Numbered from the stretch's first letter, positions 1 to 16,237 are shown. The stretch: DNA of 64,000 nt from Geobacillus thermocatenulatus (GCF_002217655.1 NZ_NEWK01000002.1:1737164-1801163), one strand, 5' to 3'. Notes: generated by a model not told the origin, from the letters alone. Numbers and translations are program-made.

Positions 1-245
1 TCCGAACCGCCTTTCCCGATGACCATGCCCGGTTTGGCGGTATGGATCGTTACGTTGACGCGGTTGGCTGCCCGTTCAATCTCCACGCGGGAGACGGCCG
101 CGTCTTGCAGGCGTTTGTTAATGTATTCACGGATTTTCAAGTCTTCGTGCAACAGATCTGCATAGTCTTTTTCCGCATACCATCTCGATTCCCAGTCACG
201 AATGATGCCGATGCGCAGACCGATCGGGTTGACCTTTTGACCCAC
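1..245 (-). CDS. rpsC: 30S ribosomal protein S3, cut by the left edge
   Basis: S3 sits at the mRNA entry channel of the 30S subunit and helps form the helicase site there. Only the first 81 codons are in the window; the C-terminal part lies beyond position 1. The start is a GTG at 245-243, preceded by GGAGGG and three nucleotides after the rplV stop, so the two are translated together. The N-terminus reads [20 protein letters not shown], which is typical of S3, and the visible part runs into the first KH domain (PGMVIGKGG near the edge). Identity is firm; the 3' end cannot be seen. Confidence 0.95.
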   Translation of the reverse strand, partial: MGQKVNPIGLRIGIIRDWESRWYAEKDYADLLHEDLKIREYINKRLQDAAVSRVEIERAANRVNVTIHTAKPGMVIGKGGS

Positions 246-248
246 GGA

Positions 249-590
249 TTATCCCTCCTTCTTTTCTGAAACGACGATCGTAATATGGCTTGTGCGTTTG
301 TTAATGGCGCTTGCCCGTCCCATGGCACGCGGACGGAACCGTTTCAGCGTCGGGCCCTCGTCGACATACGCTTGAGTAATGACCAAGTTGTTGACGTCCA
401 TGTCATAGTTGTGTTCAGCGTTGGCAACTGCTGATTTCAACACTTTCTCAATGATCGGGGAAGCTGCTTTTGGTGTATGGCGCAAAATCGCGAACGCTTC
501 GCCCACTTCCTTCCCGCGAATCAGGTCAATGACTAAGCGCGCTTTACGAGGAGCGATGCGAACGGTTCTGGCAACAGCTTTAGCTTGCAT
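249..590 (-). CDS. rplV: 50S ribosomal protein L22
   Basis: L22 binds all domains of 23S rRNA, and its long beta-hairpin lines the nascent peptide exit tunnel. At 113 residues it matches the usual Bacillus length. The hairpin is seen at about residues 80-98 ([16 protein letters not shown]), the region where deletions or insertions give macrolide resistance; no such change is apparent here. The gene lies between rpsS and rpsC in the S10 operon. The ATG follows a GAGGAGG-type ribosome binding site. Confidence 0.97.
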   Translation of the reverse strand: MQAKAVARTVRIAPRKARLVIDLIRGKEVGEAFAILRHTPKAASPIIEKVLKSAVANAEHNYDMDVNNLVITQAYVDEGPTLKRFRPRAMGRASAINKRTSHITIVVSEKKEG

Positions 591-608
591 ATCTAGAACC
601 TCCTCTCA

Positions 609-887
609 TTACCGTTTCGTTTTCTTGTCATCGCCAGCATGGCCGCGGAACGTACGCGTCGGCGCAAATTCGCCGAGTTTGTGCCCGACCATGTCTTCCG
701 TGATGTAGACCGGAACATGTTTGCGGCCATCGTACACCGCGATCGTATGCCCGACAAACTGCGGGAAGATCGTCGAACGGCGAGACCACGTTTTGATCAC
801 TTGTTTTTGCCCTGTTGCATTCAGTTTTTCGATTTTTTTCATCAAATGCTCATCGCAAAACGGACCTTTTTTCAAGCTGCGACCCAT
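609..887 (-). CDS. rpsS: 30S ribosomal protein S19
   Basis: S19 is a 92-residue protein of the 30S head that works with S13 near the A-site finger. The N-terminus [20 protein letters not shown] and the C-terminal [18 protein letters not shown] are family signatures. Length is as expected. It lies 33 nt after rplB and 18 nt before rplV in the S10 operon, with GGGAGG just upstream of its ATG. Confidence 0.97.
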   Translation of the reverse strand: MGRSLKKGPFCDEHLMKKIEKLNATGQKQVIKTWSRRSTIFPQFVGHTIAVYDGRKHVPVYITEDMVGHKLGEFAPTRTFRGHAGDDKKTKR

Positions 888-920
888 AAGTGAACCTCCC
901 TTCTGAATTGCGCTCGTTCA

Positions 921-1751
921 TTATTTCTTGCGGCGACGGATGATGAATTTATCCGATTTGTTTTTCTTTTTGCGTGTTTTGTATCCAAGAGTCGGTTTGC
1001 CCCATGGTGTCATCGGCGATTTGCGTCCGATTGGCGCTTTCCCTTCACCACCGCCGTGCGGATGGTCAACCGGGTTCATAACCGAACCGCGAACTGTCGG
1101 GCGAATCCCCAACCAGCGGGCGCGTCCTGCTTTCCCGATGTTGACGAGCTCGTGTTGCTCGTTGCCGACTTCACCAACCGTTGCACGGCATTTGCCTAAA
1201 ATCATGCGCACTTCGCCGGAAGCCAAACGAACGATGACGTATTTTCCTTCTTTCCCAAGCACTTGCGCCGACGTACCAGCTGCACGCACCAATTGTCCGC
1301 CGCGGCCCGGTTTCAGCTCAATGTTGTGGACGAGCGTACCGACTGGGATGTTCTCAAGCGGAAGCGCATTGCCGATTTTAATGTCCGCATCCGGACCGGA
1401 CATGATTTCCATGCCGACTTTCAAGTTTTTCGGCGCGATAATGTAGCGTTTTTCACCGTCTGCATAGTTGATAAGCGCGATATTGGCAGAACGGTTCGGA
1501 TCGTATTCAATCGTAGCAACGCGTCCTGGAATTCCGTCTTTGTCGCGTTTAAAGTCGATAATCCGATATTGGCGTTTATGGCCGCCGCCTTGATGGCGCA
1601 CCGTAATTTTCCCTTGATTGTTGCGGCCCGCCTTTTTCTTTAACGGAGCAAGCAGCGATTTTTCCGGCTGATCCGTCGTAATTTCCGAGAAATCAAGCAC
1701 CGTCATGCCGCGACGGCCGTTCGATGTCGGTTTGTACTTTTTGATCGCCAT
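921..1751 (-). CDS. rplB: 50S ribosomal protein L2
   Basis: L2 is a primary 23S rRNA-binding protein needed for subunit association and for the peptidyl transferase centre. At 276 residues it has normal length. The conserved C-terminal segment [19 protein letters not shown] (around residue 225-245) carries the His that reaches towards the catalytic centre in known structures. The tail is very basic ([16 protein letters not shown]). GGAGGG precedes the ATG. It is part of the S10 operon between rplW and rpsS. Confidence 0.97.
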   Translation of the reverse strand: MAIKKYKPTSNGRRGMTVLDFSEITTDQPEKSLLAPLKKKAGRNNQGKITVRHQGGGHKRQYRIIDFKRDKDGIPGRVATIEYDPNRSANIALINYADGEKRYIIAPKNLKVGMEIMSGPDADIKIGNALPLENIPVGTLVHNIELKPGRGGQLVRAAGTSAQVLGKEGKYVIVRLASGEVRMILGKCRATVGEVGNEQHELVNIGKAGRARWLGIRPTVRGSVMNPVDHPHGGGEGKAPIGRKSPMTPWGKPTLGYKTRKKKNKSDKFIIRRRKK

Positions 1752-1778
1752 CGGAATGTCCCTCCTTCATCGTTTATG

Positions 1779-2066
1779 TTACACTTCAAACAGTTCGATC
1801 TCTTTGCTGTCCGGCGTCAGCGTGACGATCGCTTTGCGGCGGCGGTTCGTATAGCCGCTGTAGCGGCCGACGCGTTTAAATTTCCCTTTATAGTTCATGA
1901 TGTTCACTTTGGCTACTTTAACGCCAAAAATTTTCTCGACGGCGTCTTTCACTTCCGTCTTGTTCGCTTTGACGTCGACCTCAAACGTATATTTTTTTTG
2001 CCCGATCAAATTCATTGTATTTTCCGTGATGATGGGGCGCTTAATAATGTCGCGGGGGTCTTTCAT
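1779..2066 (-). CDS. rplW: 50S ribosomal protein L23
   Basis: L23 lies at the exit of the peptide tunnel and is the docking site for trigger factor and signal recognition particle. It has 95 residues, the Bacillus length. Its start overlaps the rplD stop by one base (TAATG), with a strong AGGAGGTG site inside the end of rplD, so the two are translationally coupled. The N-terminus [15 protein letters not shown] is characteristic of the family. Confidence 0.97.
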   Translation of the reverse strand: MKDPRDIIKRPIITENTMNLIGQKKYTFEVDVKANKTEVKDAVEKIFGVKVAKVNIMNYKGKFKRVGRYSGYTNRRRKAIVTLTPDSKEIELFEV

Positions 2067-2689
2067 TATGCAAGCACCTCCTCTACTTTCTCCACGGCCG
2101 CCTTCGTAATGACGAGTTTGTCATGGTTGAGCACATCGAGCACATTGATGCCGTTGGCTGCCACCACTTTGACGCCCGGAATGTTGCGCGCCGACAGATA
2201 TACATTCTCATTCAGCTCGTCGGTCACAATGAGTGCTTTCCGATCCACCGAGAGATTGTTTAAAATTTTGACCATTTCCTTCGTCTTCGGTGCCTCAAGC
2301 GACAATTGATCCAATACAACGATGTCGTTTTCGAGCACTTTCGAAGACAATGCCGATTTGATCGCTAAACGGCGAACTTTTTTCGGAAGTTTGTAGCTGT
2401 AGCTGCGCGGAACTGGACCAAAGACCGTACCGCCGCCGCGCCATTGCGGAGCGCGAATCGAACCTTGACGGGCGCGTCCTGTCCCTTTTTGGCGCCATGG
2501 CTTGCGGCCGCCGCCGCTCACTTCAGCGCGGTTTTTCGTTTTATGCGTTCCTTGACGCATCGAGGCGCGTTGCATAATCACTGCTTCGAACAACACATGC
2601 TTATTTGGTTCAATTCCAAAAACGGCGTCGTTCAACTCGATTTCGCCGACCGTCTGACCGTTTTGGTTGTATAATGCTACTTTTGGCAT
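2066..2689 (-). CDS. rplD: 50S ribosomal protein L4
   Basis: L4 is an early-assembly 50S protein whose extended loop forms part of the exit-tunnel constriction with L22. It has 207 residues. The loop is at about residues 45-80 and contains [18 protein letters not shown], rich in Gly and Arg. The E. coli L4 also represses its own operon; the S10 leader here shows no clear match to that control. The stop codon overlaps the rplW start by one base. Confidence 0.97.
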   Translation of the reverse strand: MPKVALYNQNGQTVGEIELNDAVFGIEPNKHVLFEAVIMQRASMRQGTHKTKNRAEVSGGGRKPWRQKGTGRARQGSIRAPQWRGGGTVFGPVPRSYSYKLPKKVRRLAIKSALSSKVLENDIVVLDQLSLEAPKTKEMVKILNNLSVDRKALIVTDELNENVYLSARNIPGVKVVAANGINVLDVLNHDKLVITKAAVEKVEEVLA

Positions 2690-2718
2690 TACGTAGTTCC
2701 TCCTTTCTTGGCCGGATG

Positions 2719-3360
2719 TTATTTCGCCTTCTTCGCCGCTTTCACGGCGCTTTTGACGATGACTAAGCCTTTTCTCGGACCCGGCACATTGCCTTTAATG
2801 AGCAACAAGTTGCGCTCCGGATCCACTTTCACGATTTTCAAGTTTTGGATCGTCACGCGCTCACCGCCCATGCGGCCCGGCAAGTTTTTCGTTTTGAAAA
2901 CGCGGTTTGGCGCGATGGACCCCATCGAACCCGGACGGCGATGATAACGGGAACCGTGAGCCATTGGTCCGCGTGATTGACCGTGGCGTTTGATCGCCCC
3001 TTGGAAACCTTTCCCTTTCGAAATGCCCGTGACATCGACAATTTCGCCTTCGCTGAAAATGTCAACTTTCACTTCTTGGCCAACTTCATATTCATCGATG
3101 TTGGCGCCGCGGATTTCACGAATGAAGCGCTTAGGTGCCGTGTTCGCTTTGGCAGCATGGCCAATTTGCGGTTTATTGGCGCGTTTTTCGCTAATATCTT
3201 CAAAACCTAATTGGATCGCTTCGTAACCGTCGTTTTCGATCGTTTTCTTTTGCAGGACGACGTTCGGCGTCGCATGGATGACGGTTACCGGAATCAAATC
3301 GCCATTTTCCGCAAATATTTGCGTCATACCGATCTTTCTTCCTAAGATTCCTTTCGTCAT
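2719..3360 (-). CDS. rplC: 50S ribosomal protein L3
   Basis: L3 begins 50S assembly and its long loop approaches the peptidyl transferase centre. The protein has 213 residues, a few more than the B. subtilis form because of an Ala/Lys-rich tail ([12 protein letters not shown]). The loop is seen at about residues 125-155 and includes [20 protein letters not shown], which contains the Gln that is N-methylated in E. coli. The ATG has GGGAGGTG upstream. It is the second gene of the S10 operon. Confidence 0.97.
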   Translation of the reverse strand: MTKGILGRKIGMTQIFAENGDLIPVTVIHATPNVVLQKKTIENDGYEAIQLGFEDISEKRANKPQIGHAAKANTAPKRFIREIRGANIDEYEVGQEVKVDIFSEGEIVDVTGISKGKGFQGAIKRHGQSRGPMAHGSRYHRRPGSMGSIAPNRVFKTKNLPGRMGGERVTIQNLKIVKVDPERNLLLIKGNVPGPRKGLVIVKSAVKAAKKAK

Positions 3361-3380
3361 GTGTCACACCTCCCAGTCGA

Positions 3381-3710
<330 letters not shown>

Positions 3711-3821
3711 CTATTTTGAAAATAGACTTCTCCACGGAAATTTCCTGCACACCGCCGTGGCAAAGCGGCCGGGTGTGTCAGCAACCTTCCGCTTCATCGC
3801 AGTCAAAGACCAACATTTGAT

Positions 3822-3850
3822 ATTATACTGGTATGTAAGCAAGATTGCAA
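3822..3850 (-). promoter_or_regulatory. Promoter of the S10 operon, proximal
   Basis: Reading the minus strand, TTGCAA (3850-3845) and TATAAT (3827-3822) are separated by 17 bp. The start point would be about 125 nt before rpsJ, leaving room for an untranslated leader. Identified by eye from the sigma-A consensus. Confidence 0.75.
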
Positions 3851-3881
3851 GTGATTTCTTTGCTTTTCCCACACTTCTTCT

Positions 3882-3910
3882 ATTATACATAGCCGCCATC
3901 CCGTTTTCAA
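3882..3910 (-). promoter_or_regulatory. Promoter of the S10 operon, distal
   Basis: TTGAAA (3910-3905) and TATAAT (3887-3882) with a 17-bp spacer lie 60 bp upstream of the proximal promoter, between the tuf terminator and rpsJ. Tandem promoters fit a strongly expressed ribosomal operon. Confidence 0.7.
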
Positions 3911-3943
3911 CACAGCCGCCAATCTGAAGGTCAAGATGGCATT

Positions 3944-3978
3944 AAAAAAAGGATGTCCATTGCTGGACACCCTTTTTT
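3944..3978 (-). terminator. Intrinsic terminator after tuf
   Basis: On the minus strand GGGTGTCC, a short loop, then GGACATCC followed by seven T. It separates the rplGB-rpsL-rpsG-fusA-tuf unit from the S10 operon. Confidence 0.88.
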
Positions 3979-3985
3979 GCCGTGA

Positions 3986-5173
3986 TTACTCGATGATTTC
4001 CGATACAGAGCCAGCGCCGACCGTACGGCCGCCTTCGCGGATCGAGAATTTCGTACCTTCTTCGATCGCGATCGGGGCGATCAGTTCCACCGTCATTTCA
4101 ACGTTGTCGCCAGGCATAACCATTTCGACGCCTTCCGGAAGCGTGATGATGCCCGTTACGTCCGTCGTACGGAAGTAGAATTGCGGACGGTAGTTCGAGA
4201 AGAACGGAGTATGGCGTCCGCCTTCTTCTTTCGTCAGGACGTATACTTGCGCTTTGAATTTCGTGTGCGGCGTGATCGAACCAGGTTTCGCCAATACTTG
4301 GCCGCGCTCGACTTCATCACGAGATACGCCGCGGAGAAGCGCACCGATGTTGTCGCCGGCTTCCGCTTGATCGAGAAGTTTGCGGAACATTTCTACACCC
4401 GTAACGGTCGTCGTTTTCGGCTCATCCGACAAACCGATGATTTCAACCGGGTCGCCAACTTTCAACGTACCGCGTTCAACACGGCCTGTTGCAACCGTAC
4501 CGCGGCCCGTGATCGAGAAGACGTCCTCGATTGGCATCATGAACGGTTTATCCACTTCACGTTGCGGCGTCGGGATGTATTCGTCAACCGCATTCATCAG
4601 TTCAATGATTTTTTCTTCCCATTGCGGGTCGCCTTCAAGCGCTTTTAATGCCGAACCTTTGATGACCGGCACTTCATCGCCTGGGAAGTCGTATTCAGAG
4701 AGAAGATCGCGAACTTCCATTTCAACAAGTTCAAGCAATTCTTCGTCGTCCACCATGTCGCATTTGTTCAAGAATACAACGATGTACGGAACACCGACTT
4801 GGCGGGAGAGAAGAATGTGTTCGCGCGTTTGCGGCATCGGACCGTCAGCCGCCGATACAACAAGGATCGCGCCGTCCATTTGCGCCGCGCCCGTGATCAT
4901 GTTTTTGACGTAGTCAGCGTGGCCCGGGCAGTCAACGTGCGCATAGTGGCGAGCATCCGTTTCATACTCAACGTGCGCCGTCGAAATCGTAATCCCGCGT
5001 TCACGCTCTTCCGGAGCAGCGTCGATTTGGTCGTACGCTTTTGCTTCGGCTTTGCCTTGTTTCGCCAAAACCGTCGTGATCGCAGCTGTCAACGTCGTTT
5101 TCCCGTGGTCAACGTGGCCGATCGTGCCAATGTTGACGTGCGGTTTCGTGCGCTCAAATTTCGCTTTAGCCAT
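3986..5173 (-). CDS. tuf: Elongation factor Tu
   Basis: EF-Tu is the GTPase that carries aminoacyl-tRNA to the ribosomal A site. The 395-residue protein has the P loop GHVDHGKT (residues about 19-26), the switch II motif DCPGHADY (about 81-88), and NKCD (about 136-139), then the two beta-barrel domains. All are intact. It follows fusA by about 130 nt, and that gap holds a perfect 9-bp palindrome. AAGGAGG precedes the ATG. The strong terminator after it ends the unit. Confidence 0.98.
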   Translation of the reverse strand: MAKAKFERTKPHVNIGTIGHVDHGKTTLTAAITTVLAKQGKAEAKAYDQIDAAPEERERGITISTAHVEYETDARHYAHVDCPGHADYVKNMITGAAQMDGAILVVSAADGPMPQTREHILLSRQVGVPYIVVFLNKCDMVDDEELLELVEMEVRDLLSEYDFPGDEVPVIKGSALKALEGDPQWEEKIIELMNAVDEYIPTPQREVDKPFMMPIEDVFSITGRGTVATGRVERGTLKVGDPVEIIGLSDEPKTTTVTGVEMFRKLLDQAEAGDNIGALLRGVSRDEVERGQVLAKPGSITPHTKFKAQVYVLTKEEGGRHTPFFSNYRPQFYFRTTDVTGIITLPEGVEMVMPGDNVEMTVELIAPIAIEEGTKFSIREGGRTVGAGSVSEIIE

Positions 5174-5232
5174 GAGAGATATCCTCCTTAAAAGTAAGAT
5201 ATGAATTTATATGGTTGGGTAAGTATAGGATG

Positions 5233-5255
5233 CTTGGGAACAAAATGTTCCCAAG
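5233..5255. repeat. Perfect palindrome in the fusA-tuf gap
   Basis: Arms CTTGGGAAC and GTTCCCAAG surround a 5-nt loop (AAAAT). As RNA it would form a 9-bp hairpin about 60 nt before the tuf start. No T-run follows, so it is not a standard terminator. It could stabilise or process the tuf mRNA, or be a protein site; the role is unknown. Confidence 0.7.
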
Positions 5256-5301
5256 TCTTACTTACATAAGTATTTATAGCGAAACTAGCAAGAGAAATCA
5301 A

Positions 5302-7380
5302 TTATTCGCCTTTATTTTTTTTGATAATTTCATCGGCGATGTTTTTCGGAACTTCTTCATAGTGGTCAAACACCATCGAGAACGTTCCGCGTCCTTGCGT
5401 GTTCGAACGGAGCGATGTCGCGTAACCGAACATTTCAGCCAACGGCACCATCGCCCGGACAACTTGGGCGTTGCCGCGCGCTTCCATCCCCTCGATGCGG
5501 CCGCGACGGGACGTGATGTCGCCCATGATGTCACCGAGGTACTCTTCAGGGATGACAACTTCGACTTTCATGATCGGTTCCAAAAGAACCGGATCGCACT
5601 TCGTCGCGGCATTTTTCAATGCCAAGGACGCAGCGATTTTGAATGCCATTTCGCTCGAGTCGACATCGTGGTACGATCCGTCGAACAGTTTCGCTTTAAT
5701 GTCGACAACCGGATAGCCGGCTAAGACGCCGTTTTGCATCGCTTCTTCCAATCCAGCTTGGACGGCCGGCACATACTCTTTCGGAACAACCCCACCGACG
5801 ATGGCGTTCTCGAATTCGAAGCCTTTGCCGCGCTCGTTCGGCGAAAACTCGATCCAAACGTGGCCGTATTGACCGCGGCCGCCGGATTGACGGATGAATT
5901 TGCCTTCGACTTGCGCCGATTTGCGGAACGTTTCGCGGTAGGCAACTTGCGGCGCCCCGACGTTCGCTTCGACTTTGAACTCACGGCGCATCCGGTCGAC
6001 GATGATGTCAAGATGCAGCTCGCCCATTCCGGAGATGATCGTTTGTCCCGTTTCCGGGTCGGTGTGAGCGCGGAAAGTCGGGTCTTCTTCTTGTAATTTT
6101 TGCAACGCTTGACTCATTTTGTCTTGGTCAGCTTTCGACTTCGGCTCAATTGCCACTGAAATGACCGGTTCTGGGAATTGCATCGACTCTAAAATGACAG
6201 GATGCTTGTCATCACATAGAGTATCACCGGTCGTCGTATCTTTTAAACCTACCGCTGCGGCAATATCACCGGCATAGACTTTCGAAATTTCTTGACGGTG
6301 GTTTGCGTGCATTTGCAACAAGCGGCCGATTCGTTCACGCTTCCCTTTCGTCGTGTTCATCACATATGAACCGGAATCAAGTGTTCCAGAGTAGACGCGA
6401 ATAAACGTCAATTTCCCGACATACGGGTCAGTCATGATTTTAAATGCCAAAGCGGCAAACGGAGCGTCATCGTTTGCTTCACGTGTCACCTCTTCTTCGG
6501 TATCCGGAACAACGCCGCGAATCGCCGGGATGTCAACCGGAGACGGCAAGTAGTCGACAACACCGTCAAGAAGCAGCTGAACACCTTTGTTTTTGAATGC
6601 CGAGCCGCAGAAGACTGGGAAGAATTCAACACTGATCGTCGCTTTGCGGATGGCAGCCTTCAGCTCTTCCGTCGAGATTTCTTCCCCTTCTAAATATTTC
6701 ATCATTAATTCTTCGTCCAGCTCAGCGACCGCCTCAATCAGCTTGTTATGGTACTCTTCTGCCATCTCGCGGTATTCTTCCGGAATGTCAATGCGCTCAA
6801 TGTTTTTGCCAAGCTCATCATGGTAATGGTACGCGCACATTTCGACCAAGTCAATAATGCCGGAGAATTGATCTTCAGCGCCGATCGGCAGTTGCACCGG
6901 ATGGGCGTTCGCTTGCAGGCGGTCATGGAGCGTTTTCACCGAATACAAGAAATCGGCGCCGATTTTGTCCATTTTGTTGACGAACACGATCCGCGGGACG
7001 CCATATGTCGTCGCTTGGCGCCAAACGGTCTCCGTTTGCGGCTCAACACCCGATTGCGCGTCTAAGACCGTGATAGCCCCGTCCAATACGCGCAACGAAC
7101 GCTCAACCTCGACCGTAAAGTCGACGTGCCCCGGCGTGTCGATGATATTGATGCGATGGCCTTTCCATTGCGCCGTTGTCGCCGCCGACGTGATCGTAAT
7201 TCCGCGCTCTTGTTCTTGTTCCATCCAGTCCATCGTGGCCGCACCTTCATGCACTTCCCCGATTTTATGAACGCGACCGGTATAGAACAAGATCCGTTCC
7301 GTCGTCGTCGTTTTCCCGGCGTCAATGTGCGCCATAATCCCTATGTTGCGAGTTTTTTCCAAGGAGAACTCTCTTGCCAT
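5302..7380 (-). CDS. fusA: Elongation factor G
   Basis: EF-G drives ribosomal translocation and, with ribosome recycling factor, splits post-termination ribosomes. It has 692 residues. The GTPase motifs are AHIDAGKTT (about 17-25), DTPGHVDF (about 81-88) and NKMD (about 135-138). Domains II to V follow, with the C-terminal [15 protein letters not shown] typical of domain V. It lies between rpsG and tuf in the str operon. No truncation or fusidic-acid-type change is obvious by eye. Confidence 0.98.
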   Translation of the reverse strand: MAREFSLEKTRNIGIMAHIDAGKTTTTERILFYTGRVHKIGEVHEGAATMDWMEQEQERGITITSAATTAQWKGHRINIIDTPGHVDFTVEVERSLRVLDGAITVLDAQSGVEPQTETVWRQATTYGVPRIVFVNKMDKIGADFLYSVKTLHDRLQANAHPVQLPIGAEDQFSGIIDLVEMCAYHYHDELGKNIERIDIPEEYREMAEEYHNKLIEAVAELDEELMMKYLEGEEISTEELKAAIRKATISVEFFPVFCGSAFKNKGVQLLLDGVVDYLPSPVDIPAIRGVVPDTEEEVTREANDDAPFAALAFKIMTDPYVGKLTFIRVYSGTLDSGSYVMNTTKGKRERIGRLLQMHANHRQEISKVYAGDIAAAVGLKDTTTGDTLCDDKHPVILESMQFPEPVISVAIEPKSKADQDKMSQALQKLQEEDPTFRAHTDPETGQTIISGMGELHLDIIVDRMRREFKVEANVGAPQVAYRETFRKSAQVEGKFIRQSGGRGQYGHVWIEFSPNERGKGFEFENAIVGGVVPKEYVPAVQAGLEEAMQNGVLAGYPVVDIKAKLFDGSYHDVDSSEMAFKIAASLALKNAATKCDPVLLEPIMKVEVVIPEEYLGDIMGDITSRRGRIEGMEARGNAQVVRAMVPLAEMFGYATSLRSNTQGRGTFSMVFDHYEEVPKNIADEIIKKNKGE

Positions 7381-7560
7381 AGTGGTTATTTTCTCCTTCC
7401 TTCAAATATGAAATATAAGTAGATGGCGCCGCCATCGATGGCGCAATCCCCTTGTCTTTGAAGTTGTCCCACGCGCGACCGGAAAGGCCGCAATATATAG
7501 GAAGATAGGTGAATAGGCAACCGCAGTGCCTCCTCACCTATTTCCTTTAGGCGACGCTCC
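7381..7560 (-). other. rpsG-fusA gap with hairpins
   Basis: This 180-nt space has no gene. The transcribed strand carries an interrupted inverted repeat, ATAGGTGA near the rpsG side paired with TCACCTAT, and further on GCGCCATCGATGGCG, another self-complementary stretch. A GAAGGAAGGAG site precedes fusA. The structures may affect message processing. I see no promoter with good spacing and no T-run. Confidence 0.45.
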
Positions 7561-8067
<507 letters not shown>

Positions 8068-8070
8068 TCA

Positions 8071-8544
<474 letters not shown>

Positions 8545-8589
8545 TCATCGTTTATGCAAATAAAGGTTTTAGGGGAGAAAGACAAAACG

Positions 8590-8838
8590 TTACCGAAGGA
8601 TCGCCACCGCGGCCGCGCCGACTTGGATTTTGCACGCCTTGCCAAGCTTTTTCATCGAATCGACTTTTGTGACCGGCACGTTTGCCTCATTGGCGGCGGC
8701 GGTCACTTTTTCGATGATCGGCAAGTCGGCATCCTCCGCCACGATCACTTCCGCTGCTTTCCCTTCCTTTAAAGCCCTTATCGTTTGTTTGGTTCCAATG
8801 ACAATTTTTCCAGCCTGTAATACTTTTTCATAAGACAT
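8590..8838 (-). CDS. rplGB: L7Ae-family ribosome-associated protein
   Basis: This 82-residue protein of the L7Ae/L30e superfamily (YbxF in B. subtilis) binds kink-turn RNA. It begins MSYEKVLQAGKIVIGTKQTI and has the compact alpha-beta-alpha fold pattern of the family. It lies between rpoC and rpsL, its conserved place in Bacillales. It is preceded by a promoter candidate, so it is probably the first gene of the str operon. Its in vivo RNA target is not shown by the sequence. Confidence 0.92.
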   Translation of the reverse strand: MSYEKVLQAGKIVIGTKQTIRALKEGKAAEVIVAEDADLPIIEKVTAAANEANVPVTKVDSMKKLGKACKIQVGAAAVAILR

Positions 8839-8882
8839 GTAACATATCCTCCAAAGTACCAGGTTGTTGGAACACCTTTATT

Positions 8883-8911
8883 AGACTACCATTTTCTTTG
8901 TCGATTGTCAA
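8883..8911 (-). promoter_or_regulatory. Promoter before rplGB-rpsL
   Basis: TTGACA (8911-8906), a 17-bp spacer, then TAGTCT (8888-8883). The -35 is perfect and the -10 is fair. It lies just after the inverted repeat downstream of rpoC. Confidence 0.65.
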
Positions 8912-8932
8912 CTGGATTTTTCATTAGATGAT

Positions 8933-8960
8933 GGCCGGCCAAGGAGCGCCTTAGCCGGCC
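8933..8960 (-). terminator. GC-rich hairpin after rpoC
   Basis: Two 12-nt arms with one mismatch (GGCCGGCTAAGG and CCTTGGCCGGCC) flank a 4-nt loop. The stem is very strong, but no T-run follows on the minus strand, so it may be a weak terminator or a processing and stability element at the end of the rpoBC message. Confidence 0.5.
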
Positions 8961-8972
8961 ACTTGGTTCGCG

Positions 8973-11900
8973 TTATTTGGACGACACCGTGTCGCCAGCC
9001 GTTTCCTTTTTGACGGCCGGCTTCACTTTCCGGTAGCGGGCCATACCGGTTCCAGCCGGGACGAGTTTGCCGATAATGACGTTTTCTTTTAAGCCAAGCA
9101 ATTCATCACGTTTTCCTTTGATCGCTGCATCGGTCAAGACGCGCGTCGTTTCTTGGAACGAAGCAGCAGACAAGAATGAATCCGTCTCAAGCGACGCTTT
9201 CGTGATGCCGAGCAACACCTGGCGGGCCGTCGCCGGCCGTTTCCCTTCGCGAAGAGCTTTGGCGTTGACATCCGTAAACTGGTGGACATCCAAAAGCGTA
9301 CCCGGCAGCACATCGGTGTCGCCGGCATCGATGACGCGCACTTTGCGCAGCATTTGCCGCACCATGACCTCGATATGCTTGTCGCTGATCTCCACCCCTT
9401 GCATCCGGTACACTTTTTGCACTTCGCGGAGCAAGTACTCTTGAACGGATGTAATATCGCGCACGCGCAACAACTGTTTCGGGTCGACCGAGCCTTCTGT
9501 CAGCTCTTGGCCTCGTTCGACGCGCTGACCTTCTTCGACTTTCAGCCGCGCGTTGTACGGCGCTACATATGTCCGCGTTTCAACCTCACCTTGCACGACA
9601 ACTTCATATTGGTTGTCACGCGTTTTGTTAATCGAGATGACCGTGCCGTCAATTTCCGAAATGACCGCTTGCCCTTTCGGGTTGCGCGCTTCAAACAGCT
9701 CTTGCACCCGTGGCAAACCTTGAGTGATATCGTCGCCGGCGACGCCGCCTGTATGGAACGTCCGCATTGTCAGCTGCGTGCCCGGCTCGCCGATCGACTG
9801 AGCGGCGATAATGCCGACGGCTTCGCCAACTTCGACGTCCATGCCGGTCGCCATGTTGCGGCCGTAACATTTTTTGCAGACGCCATGGCGCGTGTTGCAG
9901 GCGAATACGGAGCGAATCCATACTTCCGTAATGCCGGCTTTCATGATCTCATTGGCGATATCTTCGGTGATCATCTCGTCTTTGCGGACGATCACTTCGC
10001 CCGTTTCCGGATGGCGCACCGTTTTGTGCGCATAGCGGCCGACAAGCCGCTCTTCCAACTTGACGACAACTTCCGTGCCATCCGTCAGCGCCCGCGCCAA
10101 AATGCCGCGGTCGGTGCCGCAATCTTCTTCGCGGACGATGACGTCTTGGGCCACGTCGACAAGGCGGCGCGTGAGATAGCCTGAGTCGGCCGTTTTGAGC
10201 GCCGTATCCGCCAATCCTTTTCGCGCGCCGTGCGTCGAGATAAAGTATTCCAATACCGTCAAGCCTTCGCGGAACGACGACTTGATCGGCAGCTCAATGA
10301 TCCGGCCGGCCGGGTTGGCCATCAAACCACGCATCCCCGCAAGCTGCGTAAAGTTCGACGCGTTCCCGCGCGCTCCGGAATCGCTCATCATAAAGATCGG
10401 GTTGCGTTTATCAAGCGACTTCATCAACCGGTCTTGAATTTTGTCTTTCGCCGCGCTCCAGATGGAGATGACGCGCTCGTACCGCTCTTCGTCCGTAATT
10501 AAGCCGCGGCGGAACTGCTTCAAAACCGTATCGACTTTCGCTTGCGCTTCATCCAAAATTTCTTGTTTTTCCGGCAGGACGACGATATCGGCCACGCCGA
10601 TCGTGATGCCGGCCTTCGTCGAATATTGGAAGCCAAGGTCTTTCATGCGGTCGAGCATCTTCGATGTTTCGGTGATTTTGAACCGTTTGAACACTTCAGC
10701 GATAATTTGCCCGAGCACTTTTTTCTTAAACGGCGGCACGAGTTCGCGCTTGCGAATTTCTTCGCGCACGTTGACCCCTTTGTCAAGGAAGTACTTGTCC
10801 GGCGTCCGCCCTTCAATGTTTTCCGTCGTCGGCTCGTTGATGTACGGGAACGAATTCGGCAAAATTTCGTTGAAAATGAGCTTTCCGACGGTCGTTAAGA
10901 GCAACTTGTTGTTTTGCTCTTCGGTAAACGTTTCGTTTTTCAGCGAACCGGCATGAATGGCGATGCGCGAATGGAGATGGACGTAGCCGTTATGGTAAGC
11001 AAGGAGCGCCTCGTCCGTGTCTTTGAACACCATGCCTTCGCCGATGGCTCCCTCGCGCTCCATCGTCAAGTAGTAGTTGCCCAACACCATGTCTTGTGAT
11101 GGTGTCACGACCGGCTTCCCATCTTTCGGGTTCAAAATGTTTTGCGCCGCCAACATCAACAAGCGCGCTTCGGCTTGCGCCTCAGCTGACAGCGGCACGT
11201 GCACCGCCATTTGGTCGCCGTCAAAGTCAGCGTTGTACGCCGTGCAAACAAGCGGATGAAGACGGATCGCCCGCCCTTCCACAAGCGTTGGTTCAAACGC
11301 CTGAATGCCGAGACGGTGCAGCGTCGGAGCGCGGTTTAACAGCACCGGATGTTCTTTGATGACATCTTCAAGCACATCCCACACTTCCGGATGGACGCGC
11401 TCGATTTTCCGTTTCGCGCTTTTAATGTTATGCGCCAACCCCCGCTCCACAAGCTCCTTCATGACGAACGGCTTGAACAGCTCGAGCGCCATTTCTTTCG
11501 GCAACCCGCATTGATACATTTTTAAGTTTGGGCCGACGACGATGACGGAGCGGCCGGAATAATCAACGCGTTTGCCGAGCAAGTTTTGCCGGAAGCGCCC
11601 TTGCTTCCCTTTCAGCATATGAGAAAGCGATTTTAACGGACGGTTCCCCGGACCGGTCACCGGACGGCCGCGGCGGCCGTTATCGATCAAAGCATCAACC
11701 GCCTCTTGCAGCATCCGCTTCTCATTTTGGACGATAATGTTCGGCGCACCGAGATCAAGCAGCCGTTTCAGCCGGTTGTTACGGTTGATGACGCGGCGGT
11801 ACAAATCGTTCAAATCCGATGTTGCAAACCGCCCGCCGTCAAGCTGAACCATCGGGCGCAACTCCGGCGGAATGACTGGCAGTACATCAAGCACCATCCA

Positions 11901-12572
11901 TGCCGGATCGTTCCCTGAACTGCGGAACGCTTCAAGCACTTCAAGCCGCTTAATGATGCGGGCGCGCCGTTGCCCTTGCGCCGTTTTTAGCTCTTCTTTC
12001 AGCGCGGCCACCTCTTTATCCAAATCAATGTCTTGGAGCAGCTTTTTGATCGCCTCCGCCCCCATCGACGCTTGGAACGATTGACCGTACTTCTCGCGAT
12101 AGGCGCGGTATTCCTTTTCCGACAACAGCTGCTTTTTCTCAAGCGGCGTATCACCCGGGTCGGTGACGACATAGGATGCAAAATAAATGACCTCTTCGAG
12201 TGCCCGCGGCGACATGTCAAGAACCAATCCCATCCGGCTCGGGATGCCTTTGAAATACCAGATGTGCGAAACCGGGGCAGCCAGCTCGATATGGCCCATC
12301 CGTTCGCGGCGGACTTTCGAGCGCGTCACTTCGACGCCGCAGCGATCGCAGACGACGCCTTTGTAGCGAACGCGTTTATATTTGCCGCAATGGCATTCCC
12401 AGTCTTTCGTCGGACCGAAAATGCGCTCGCAAAACAAGCCGTCTTTTTCCGGCTTTAACGTCCGATAGTTGATTGTCTCCGGCTTTTTGACTTCGCCATA
12501 CGACCAAGAACGAATTTTCTCCGGGGAAGCGAGCCCAATTTTCATGTACTCAAACTTATTGACATCTAGCAA
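8973..12572 (-). CDS. rpoC: RNA polymerase subunit beta'
   Basis: The beta' subunit carries the catalytic Mg site of RNA polymerase. With the TTG at 12572 as start (GGGAGG 8 nt upstream) the protein has 1199 residues, the B. subtilis length, and begins [10 protein letters not shown] as the family does. The N-terminal zinc site is Cys60, Cys62, Cys75 and Cys78 (CHCG...CDRCG). NADFDGDQM, the catalytic Asp triad, is at about residue 450. The C-terminal [15 protein letters not shown] trigger-loop region is intact. An upstream extension in frame does not resemble the family. Confidence 0.97.
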   Translation of the reverse strand: MLDVNKFEYMKIGLASPEKIRSWSYGEVKKPETINYRTLKPEKDGLFCERIFGPTKDWECHCGKYKRVRYKGVVCDRCGVEVTRSKVRRERMGHIELAAPVSHIWYFKGIPSRMGLVLDMSPRALEEVIYFASYVVTDPGDTPLEKKQLLSEKEYRAYREKYGQSFQASMGAEAIKKLLQDIDLDKEVAALKEELKTAQGQRRARIIKRLEVLEAFRSSGNDPAWMVLDVLPVIPPELRPMVQLDGGRFATSDLNDLYRRVINRNNRLKRLLDLGAPNIIVQNEKRMLQEAVDALIDNGRRGRPVTGPGNRPLKSLSHMLKGKQGRFRQNLLGKRVDYSGRSVIVVGPNLKMYQCGLPKEMALELFKPFVMKELVERGLAHNIKSAKRKIERVHPEVWDVLEDVIKEHPVLLNRAPTLHRLGIQAFEPTLVEGRAIRLHPLVCTAYNADFDGDQMAVHVPLSAEAQAEARLLMLAAQNILNPKDGKPVVTPSQDMVLGNYYLTMEREGAIGEGMVFKDTDEALLAYHNGYVHLHSRIAIHAGSLKNETFTEEQNNKLLLTTVGKLIFNEILPNSFPYINEPTTENIEGRTPDKYFLDKGVNVREEIRKRELVPPFKKKVLGQIIAEVFKRFKITETSKMLDRMKDLGFQYSTKAGITIGVADIVVLPEKQEILDEAQAKVDTVLKQFRRGLITDEERYERVISIWSAAKDKIQDRLMKSLDKRNPIFMMSDSGARGNASNFTQLAGMRGLMANPAGRIIELPIKSSFREGLTVLEYFISTHGARKGLADTALKTADSGYLTRRLVDVAQDVIVREEDCGTDRGILARALTDGTEVVVKLEERLVGRYAHKTVRHPETGEVIVRKDEMITEDIANEIMKAGITEVWIRSVFACNTRHGVCKKCYGRNMATGMDVEVGEAVGIIAAQSIGEPGTQLTMRTFHTGGVAGDDITQGLPRVQELFEARNPKGQAVISEIDGTVISINKTRDNQYEVVVQGEVETRTYVAPYNARLKVEEGQRVERGQELTEGSVDPKQLLRVRDITSVQEYLLREVQKVYRMQGVEISDKHIEVMVRQMLRKVRVIDAGDTDVLPGTLLDVHQFTDVNAKALREGKRPATARQVLLGITKASLETDSFLSAASFQETTRVLTDAAIKGKRDELLGLKENVIIGKLVPAGTGMARYRKVKPAVKKETAGDTVSSK

Positions 12573-12664
12573 GGGGTATACCTCCCTTTTTGATCCGTCG
12601 GTTTTCCGTTCGCTCAAGCGGCCAATGGCGGGGAACAGCTCCCCGCCTGGCCGTTATGGCCGGT

Positions 12665-16237
<3,573 letters not shown>

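Noticed and set aside
9282-10184. Plus-strand open frame of 300 codons opposite rpoC
   Set aside because: Antisense shadow; the His/Asp/Phe/Arg-rich translation has no domain pattern and no ribosome binding site context.
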